Positions 57,867 to 64,000 of a stretch of DNA of 64,000 nucleotides are shown piece by piece. Made by a program: the position numbers and the translations under genes. Source of the stretch: Ophioceras dolichostomum (Eukaryota > Ascomycota > Sordariomycetes > Magnaporthales > Ophioceraceae). A model generated the notes under the pieces. That model did not search any database and was not told the origin of the DNA. It saw only the letters and a program-made list of their open reading frames with translations. The DNA lies in assembly GCA_003049485.1 (NCBI GenBank), contig PYST01000074.1:68533-132532 (forward strand), read 5' to 3'. How positions within the stretch are numbered: the first letter of the stretch is position 1; each line of letters opens with the position of its first letter.

Positions 57867-59767
57867 GCGGTTCAATCAGGTAGACGGGTGAGGAGGGTCA
57901 GAAGAGGATGACATGACCTCCAAACCTGATGAGAAGAAGAAGAAAAAAAACCGGAGAGGAGAGAGAGGTAGGGTCCGGGGCCGGGCAATTCCTGCCCACC
58001 GCGCCCCGTCGCACCCACTCGCTCCGCTCCAACGCCGGCCGAACACACACGAAGAATAGGCTGTCCACTCACTCACGAGTGGGGCGGGATTCTCGTTCAC
58101 ACACAGATTCCCCCTGATTCGAACTTGTTGTTAAACCGCATCCCCTAACCCTGATGCAACGGCCGAGAGAGCGCGGCAGGAAGGAAACCGGGAGAACTTT
58201 CAAACAAAAGATGATCCCCGAGGAGCTCCTCCGTCAAACCACAAAAGAAGCGCCGTGCCAAGCCGGTCTTGGCCCGGCGCCGATTTTTCTGGCTCCTTCC
58301 CGGGGCTTCCCGGCAACTTCATGCCGCGCTTGCGCGGTCCTCTTGCAAATGTGTTCGCCACATACTTGTTGTGTGACAACACGCCCCATCCAGCTGGGTC
58401 GATGCTGCGGCCCCCGCGATCAAGTCTCTGTCTTTTTGACTGGTCGCGGTTTTTTCCACTTTGTTTTCGTCTTTGTGATCGTCTTGTTGAGAGATGATTT
58501 CAAATCCCCCCTTCTTTGCGTTTTGTTTTTATAACTTGGCAAATCCGGAGAACCGGCTCCTTTCGATGCTTCTTCTATATGGAGGGGCATCAAGGGGTGG
58601 TCGGACAATCTCCAGGGAACTTGTGGGGATGAATATTGAGAAACCGAGCTGGTATGGAGCCCCCCTTTTGTTTGGGTTGATACCGGCTGGGCATATTCTC
58701 TTCCTTTTGGGCGTCAACTTGGTAGTCTCGGTGGTTTTATTGGGTGGTCCTCTTGTAAATGGGGAGAATCCGGAAATCTGTCGAACCTGCTGCCATCAGA
58801 ACAGACAAAACTTCCCCGGAATGCGGGCAGGTCCTTTCTTCGTTTAGTCAAGCTAGTAGTTAGGGACAACCTGCTCGACGGGGCAATGGATAAACTGCCG
58901 CTGCGAATTTATTCATTGGACATTCGGCTTTCACTACATGACATGTGTGCTGTTGCTTTTCGAAGTGATGTGACACGGAAGATAACGACCTGTGTGAAAG
59001 TGTTTCGTTGTTTCGTCCGTAAGGGTTCAAATTCTGTGAAGCATATCAACCGTCGGGTTTTATGGGCTGAAACTCCTGGAGGTTGGCTGGAGAATGTCGT
59101 TAACCTGCTATTGGATCTCAGTATTGCGTAGCACCGGTAGAAGGAGATGGAGTGATAAAGGTTGCTCTCGTTGAGAGAGGGGCGTTCGGCGGGGGCGGGG
59201 TACACCAAACCCCGCTGTGATGCATCGAGCTAGGCCCCCTGTTTGAGTATTGATTGGAATCGCGGTGAATGGGCAGAGGAGATGGGGTCATTGTACTGAC
59301 TTGAAGTTGTTATTGCTAGGCTGAATTCTCCAAAGCTACCTATATAGATGCTCTTCTGAAGCTTGAAGTTAGCCTCACATTAGATCATTCGCATACCTTT
59401 TAGCCAGCCCTCCATTCCTCTTCCTCGAGTTGATATCAGTCAGCTCTCGCCCGACGAAGAAGGTGTAGCCACTCTGAGCATTGTTTCTAAACCAGATCGA
59501 CATCTAGGATCGCTCCTCTCCGCCTCCCGGGCGAGACCTACGCTCCCACGCGCTTTGGGCCGCTGTTCGCTGGAGCTGCCGTCACAGCCAAGCACAAAGC
59601 AACCAGAGCCAGCCTTGCAATCAAACAAACGGCAGAGAGGCAACTTCACCAGGCAAACCAATCTCTCGAGCAACAACCCCAAGCCCTGCCTTCCTACCTT
59701 ATTCAAGCACCACCAGCCTCTTAAATCTGCGAGTATAGAAAAGAATCAACGACCCACCCCAACAACC
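57867..59767. other. Intergenic, no gene seen
   Basis: The 3' flank of esdC and 5' flank of the amidohydrolase gene. A TATATAG string at about 59341-59347 lies about 420 bp before the start codon and could be its TATA box. No further gene was recognised. Confidence 0.45.
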
Positions 59768-61004
59768 ATGACGTCCCAGCAGCCCATCCCCATCATCGAC
59801 TCCCACATCCACCTCTACCCCGAGGCGGAGATCCCCTCCCTAGCCTGGTGCGACCCGTCCTCCAGCCCGCTCGCCAAGCGCACCTCGCTGGAGGAGTACC
59901 GCGCCGCGACGGGCTCCCCCCCGGAGCTGCGCGGCTTCGTCTTCATCGAGACGGACCGCCTCAACGGCCAGGGCCAGGAGTGGTTCCACCCGCTCGAGGA
60001 GGTCTCGTGGCTCCGCCGCATCGCCGAGGGGAGGCCCCGCGACGGCGAGGGCCACTCCCCCGCGGACGCGGCGCTGTGCAGGGGGATCGTGCCGTGGGCG
60101 CCCGTGAACCTCGGCGCCGAGAGGCTGAGGGAGTACCTCGCGCGGGCCGAGGAGGCGGCGGGACCGGTTGCTTGGAAGAGGGTGAAGGGGTTCAGGTACC
60201 TGCTGCAGGACAAGCCGGCGGGCGCGGGGGTCACGGATGAGTTTGTGGATGCGCTGAAGGTGTTGGGGAGGGAGGGCTTTGCGTTCGACGTCGGTGTCGA
60301 TCAGCATCGGCGGGGGAGGGCGCAGCTGGATGAGGCGGTTGAGATGATTGGGAGGGCGCATGCTGGTGTGGCTGACGATGACAAGGTCGTCTTTGTGATC
60401 AGTAAGTGGATTCTTTTCTCTTTCTTGTTCCCTGCCTACCTAGGTACCTGTTGAGTGTACACTCCCCCGTCCTTCCTCCGGTATCATTGATCCTCTTACG
60501 TGCATGCAGAGCAAGAAACCAATGGGAAGTTACGGAAAACACTAATCCTCTGTCCTACCTTCCTTCCTAATTCCGCCATCAGACCACTGCTGCAAGCCGA
60601 ACCTCGAGATCATCAGCCAGACGGACCCGAGCTTCACGGCCTGGCGGACGACCATGTTCACGCTGGCCAAGTGCGAGCGCACGTACATGAAGCTGAGCGG
60701 GTTCTTCTCCGAGATGCCCGACGCCCTGAAGCGGCGGTCCCCCGAGGAGATATTCGAGGCCGTCCAGCCGTGGCTCGCCGTCGTGCTGGCCGCGTTCGGC
60801 CCCTCGCGCATCATGTTCGGCAGCGACTGGCCCGTCTGCACCGTCGGCATGGGAGGAGGAGGAGAAGGAGAGGAAAACGACGCCTGGAAGAAGTGGAGGG
60901 CCGTCGTCGACCGCCTCTGTCGCCTGGCCAGCCTGTCTGAGGAGTCTCAGCGCATGCTGTGGGGTGGCACTGCTGTGGAGGCGTACAGGTTGGAGGAGGA
61001 GTAG
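59768..61004 (+). CDS. Amidohydrolase-2 family metal hydrolase
   Basis: Two exons (59768-60401 and 60583-61004), with a 181-nt intron, encode 351 residues. TIM-barrel metal-site motifs appear in order: the HxH of IIDSHIHLYP (His13, His15), His180 in DVGVDQHRR, His213 in INHCCKPN and the Asp293 of MFGSDWPVC. This is the amidohydrolase-2 (PF04909) set seen in L-rhamnono-gamma-lactonase, 2-pyrone-4,6-dicarboxylate lactonase and related enzymes. Those open lactones or decarboxylate ring acids; which applies here cannot be read from the sequence. The intron splits the Asn codon directly before the third metal histidine, and splicing restores VINHCCKPN, which fixes the model. Neighbouring genes give no pathway hint. 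No signal peptide is visible, so it is probably cytosolic. Confidence 0.82.
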
Positions 61005-63863
61005 GAAGTTTGGTCGGGGTTGAGACGGTGTAGCGCCTCGTAAGCAGGACGGGCGAGTTAGGTAAGAGCCCAAGAGCCTTACCGAATAGTAGTTGTAGGA
61101 GGGCTCGAGCGGGGAAAGGGGCCAGTTACAAAAAAGGAGAGAGTTTCCTTCGGATATGGCAGTCAGATACCATCTAGAGCATGATTAATCTACCACAGTA
61201 CAGAATGTTTTCCACGGGTATCATCAACCGGCGTCTCTCCTTTGAAAGCATCGGCAGGTCATCATCTGCAAAAGACCAGTTTTTGTGCGACGACGACAAT
61301 ACTGCCTGGGTGATGACGCGAGGTGTCATCTACAGTGTTATAGACCGGCAGCTTTCCACCTAGGCAGAGGTGGTCATCAATAGGTTCCCAAGCCCCGCGA
61401 ACTGTCACTTTCTCTGCCACCCTCCCACTATCGGAAATGCCTCGTCCCCTCTTGGCTTGCCCGGCACAGTCAGTTTCGTGCCTCGGCCTTACTCACGAGA
61501 GGAGAGCCTTGTGTAACGGCCGACGATGAGGCTTGGGTACCTTGCTGCTCGTCATCCAACTTCACACAGTAAACGCCGTAGCCCTGCAGAAGGATGGCTT
61601 ATCTCCTGCACCCCAACCATCGGACATGTAAGGAAGGGCGTTGGGGAGGAAAGAAACTCGGGTGCCGCGGTAAGGCGCTCGGTACCGATAAAGAGTCAAC
61701 TGAGGCCAGCATATGCAATGCTCGTCCGAGGAAGAAATGGCATGATGTCGTGCGGAGAAAACGAAACATTTGCGGGTGAAAAGGAGAGAGAAGAGGTGGA
61801 TGACAGGGGGAGTTCAAGAGAGTATCGGAAAGTAGGCGATGGTTGACCTGTCGGTCGGTCGGAGATACCAAGCATATTGTGCAAAACTATCAAAAAGATC
61901 ACCGAACAACCCATCTTTGGTGGGGGTGTCCGGTTACGAAAATCCGCACGCTTGTCAGACGTTTTTGTTTGGGATTTTGCTTCGGGTGGACTGTATTGTC
62001 GTCCACTGCCTCGGGGCCTTCACACAAGTACTGATGCGGCGATTTGACTGACCGACCGCATACACACCTTGACGGACTTACTGTGGTGATAAAATCATTG
62101 CACAAGCCAGGTTCGAACTCAGGTTGCAGACGACTTTATGTTTATTGTGGAGTCTTTTGACCACAGCACCATCTGTCTGTCCCTTCATTGTTGTAAATTA
62201 TGAGCGCGGAGTCTTCTCATAAGGGTATCTGTGGCGCCTGCCGTGGTGAAGGCGCGTCATTCATTCATTCAATGTCGCGTCGCCGGTCACTGTCGGCGGC
62301 GGGTCCCCTCACCTCCCGTCTGATATCCGGGGGGACGACACGAGATCACGGGGCCCTCCTCCACTAACCAAGGCATTCTCAACGGACACCACCTGGTTGC
62401 TTCTTGATGTGCTGCGCGGGCGGGCCTCGGGGTTCGTTGTCTCTGAACACACAACACAGAAAACATTGGTTAAACAGACCCATCTGCTCGGTGTCCGATT
62501 CATAACATCCGGAAAGGGCCGTCCGTAAACTGGTTGAGGCGGCGATCGCCGATAAGCTGAACGCATGCCTCTCATCTAACTGCGACTGCTCTGCGGCCGC
62601 TGCAAAGAAGTAGCCCACATTCCTTGCCGCGCAGCGCATGTCCGCCATGATCTTCACTTTCTAGAAAAAATTGTCTTGAGCGGACTCACCTTGTCAGCTT
62701 CGCTTCGAGAAAGCGACTCACGGGTCTCTCCTAGTGTGCCCAGCAGAGTCTTCAGCTGCCTGTCTGGGCAGGTACCTCTACCTAGGCATCGAGATGGGTG
62801 GCATAGTGTTATTCATGAACAGTAGCACAACTTCCCCGGCAGGAGCATCTTCCATATTCAGAAAATAAAAGCCTGTGATATTTAAGGCTTCTGTTGGAGC
62901 GACGGAAGAGGTGCAGGCAGAAACTGAGGCGTATAGGAGTGGGAAGACGATGGCTTAGAAGTTTAGAAACACAATGCCATTCTCGGTATCATTCCCACTA
63001 TGGCGGGATGAGGCCGTCTCGTCCTGAAAAAAAGATGATATAACCGGCACGGGAATGCGTCTAATAGATTGTAAGAGTATCACCGTCCTTGACGGCTACG
63101 ATTTCTATCGTGAGTTTTTTTTTTCTTTTGCCTTTGCTTCATTTCTCCCTGAAGCACTCCGAACGTCATGGAGTTTATGCCCTGGTTTGGTGGGAACGCG
63201 GCTCAAATGTTCGGCCTTCTGCCTCCACCTCGGACTGCCGTTGGTCGGGGCGCGGGCCGGGGCTCACCTCACTGGGAGCTGATGTGCGGCCGCGCCTTTT
63301 GGGGGCATGCCCGTGGCGGGTGGCCAACAAGCGCAAAGATGAAACACATCTACACCACAAATTGGCGGCCTGTTCTGGCGTAGTCGATATCTTCGTATAC
63401 AAGCCAGAGTGGCTTTGAGGACGGTTGGGGGATCGGGATCCAAAAAAGAGCCAACAATCGCACAAGCGGGCGGCTCATGCGCGGGACGCTGCAAAGAGCG
63501 AAGTCGACAGACATCGGGGGATTTGTTTGGGATGGGGATTGGGATTGGGGTTGGGATTTGCCAGCCCGTTCGAATATGGATCGAGGCTAAAGTGTCTGCG
63601 TCTTGATCTGCGAACTTCCCCAGCTTTTCCCAACGAGGTGGAAAATCTGGGGAAATGCTGCCATCTGGTTGTCAAATCATGCAACTCTCCTCGGCAGAAG
63701 AAGCCGAAACCTCCGAGTTCCGGAAGCTCTGTGATACGACCGACGATGGAAGTCTTGAAAGCCGCCTTGGAAATTGCAGCGGCTGGAATTTTTCCAGAGA
63801 CGACCGACCAAGGAATAGCAGGGCCAAGAAGAAAGAGCAACGGAAAGAAACGAACTAACTTAC
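61005..63863. other. Intergenic right arm
   Basis: Nearly 2.9 kb with no convincing gene. It holds the tRNA/SINE-like motif pair at about 62095-62185 and a TACCTA-type tract at about 62770-62785. Confidence 0.4.
62095..62185 (-). mobile_element. tRNA-like / SINE-like Pol III element (tentative)
   Basis: On the minus strand a B-box-like GAGTTCGAACC (62110-62120) lies about 40 nt after an A-box-like TGGTGCTGTGGTCAAAAGAC (62152-62171). The spacing resembles a tRNA gene, but the T stem pairs poorly (about three of five) and no clean cloverleaf folds. It could be a tRNA-derived SINE head, a decayed tRNA or chance. Confidence 0.3.
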
Positions 63864-63951
63864 CACAAACCTCCCGCATCAGCCATCGGTCCAGCTTACA
63901 GTGCCCGAGCTGCGGCCAGACGTTGGCCGTGATCATGTTACCCACACCCAT
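63864..63951 (-). CDS. Possible first exon, gene unidentified
   Basis: On the minus strand an ATG at 63951 in good context (AAGATGG) opens a 29-codon frame beginning MGVGNMITANVWPQLGHCKL and running to a consensus donor (GTAAGT at 63863-63858). A TAACTTAC-like flank supports a splice donor, but I could not find a matching second exon toward 63 kb. The family is not recognised. It may be real, or a chance frame near the window edge. Confidence 0.2.
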
Positions 63952-64000
63952 CTTCGTGAAAAAAAAAGGGGGGGAGGGAATGGGGGCCACCTCCTTGGGG

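Noticed and set aside
1..64000. CRISPR arrays, bacterial operons, 5S rRNA, intact transposons
   Set aside because: The intron-rich eukaryotic gene structure excludes CRISPR and operons. I saw no 5S-like sequence, transposase, reverse transcriptase or long terminal repeats.

Overview
The window looks like nuclear DNA of a filamentous ascomycete, most likely a Sordariomycete. Genes carry short spliceosomal introns (about 60-280 nt) with GTRNGY-type donors and CTAAC/CTGAC branch sites a short way before the acceptor. There is no operon layout, intergenic gaps of 1-4.5 kb are common, C-ending codons are favoured, and genes typical of filamentous fungi are present (wetA, esdC, a FLC/spray-type TRP protein, DUF3433). 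Thirteen protein-coding genes could be modelled with consistent splice phases; a fourteenth and fifteenth item (a gene relic and a possible first exon at the right edge) are weak.

Left third (1-22.4 kb): wetA (+, conidial maturation regulator); a FLC/spray TRP-like membrane protein (-) with a tiny terminal exon; a two-exon DUF3433 polytopic membrane protein (-); a divergent Ras-like GTPase with two low-complexity insertions (+); and a GST-like protein (+). An isolated CCAAT/TATA promoter at about 16.9 kb has no recognisable gene.

Middle (25-42.5 kb) is a conserved housekeeping block: an ATF/CREB bZIP of the Atf1/AtfA type (+), the kinetochore MIND subunit Mis13/Dsn1 (+), the succinate dehydrogenase assembly factor SDHAF2/Sdh5 (-), the p24 cargo receptor Erv25 (-), U1 snRNP protein C (+), and a 1315-residue disordered protein of unknown function (-).

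Right third (42.5-64 kb) is gene-poor: a decayed gene-like segment, a nine-exon agmatinase-type ureohydrolase with an apparent signal peptide (+), a cysteine-rich GPI-type surface protein (+), an HD-domain phosphohydrolase (-), EsdC with a CBM48/AMPK glycogen-binding domain (+), and a metal-dependent amidohydrolase (+). The last 3 kb holds a tRNA/SINE-like Pol III motif pair and a possible first exon.

The genes do not form one obvious pathway. Several developmental or stress regulators (wetA, FLC/spray, Atf1, EsdC) lie within 64 kb, but apart from that the order looks like ordinary fungal gene order. I found no convincing new multi-gene system. The most unusual items are the secreted ureohydrolase beside a gene relic, the GTPase without a canonical G3 motif, the orphan promoter and the in-frame bZIP intron.
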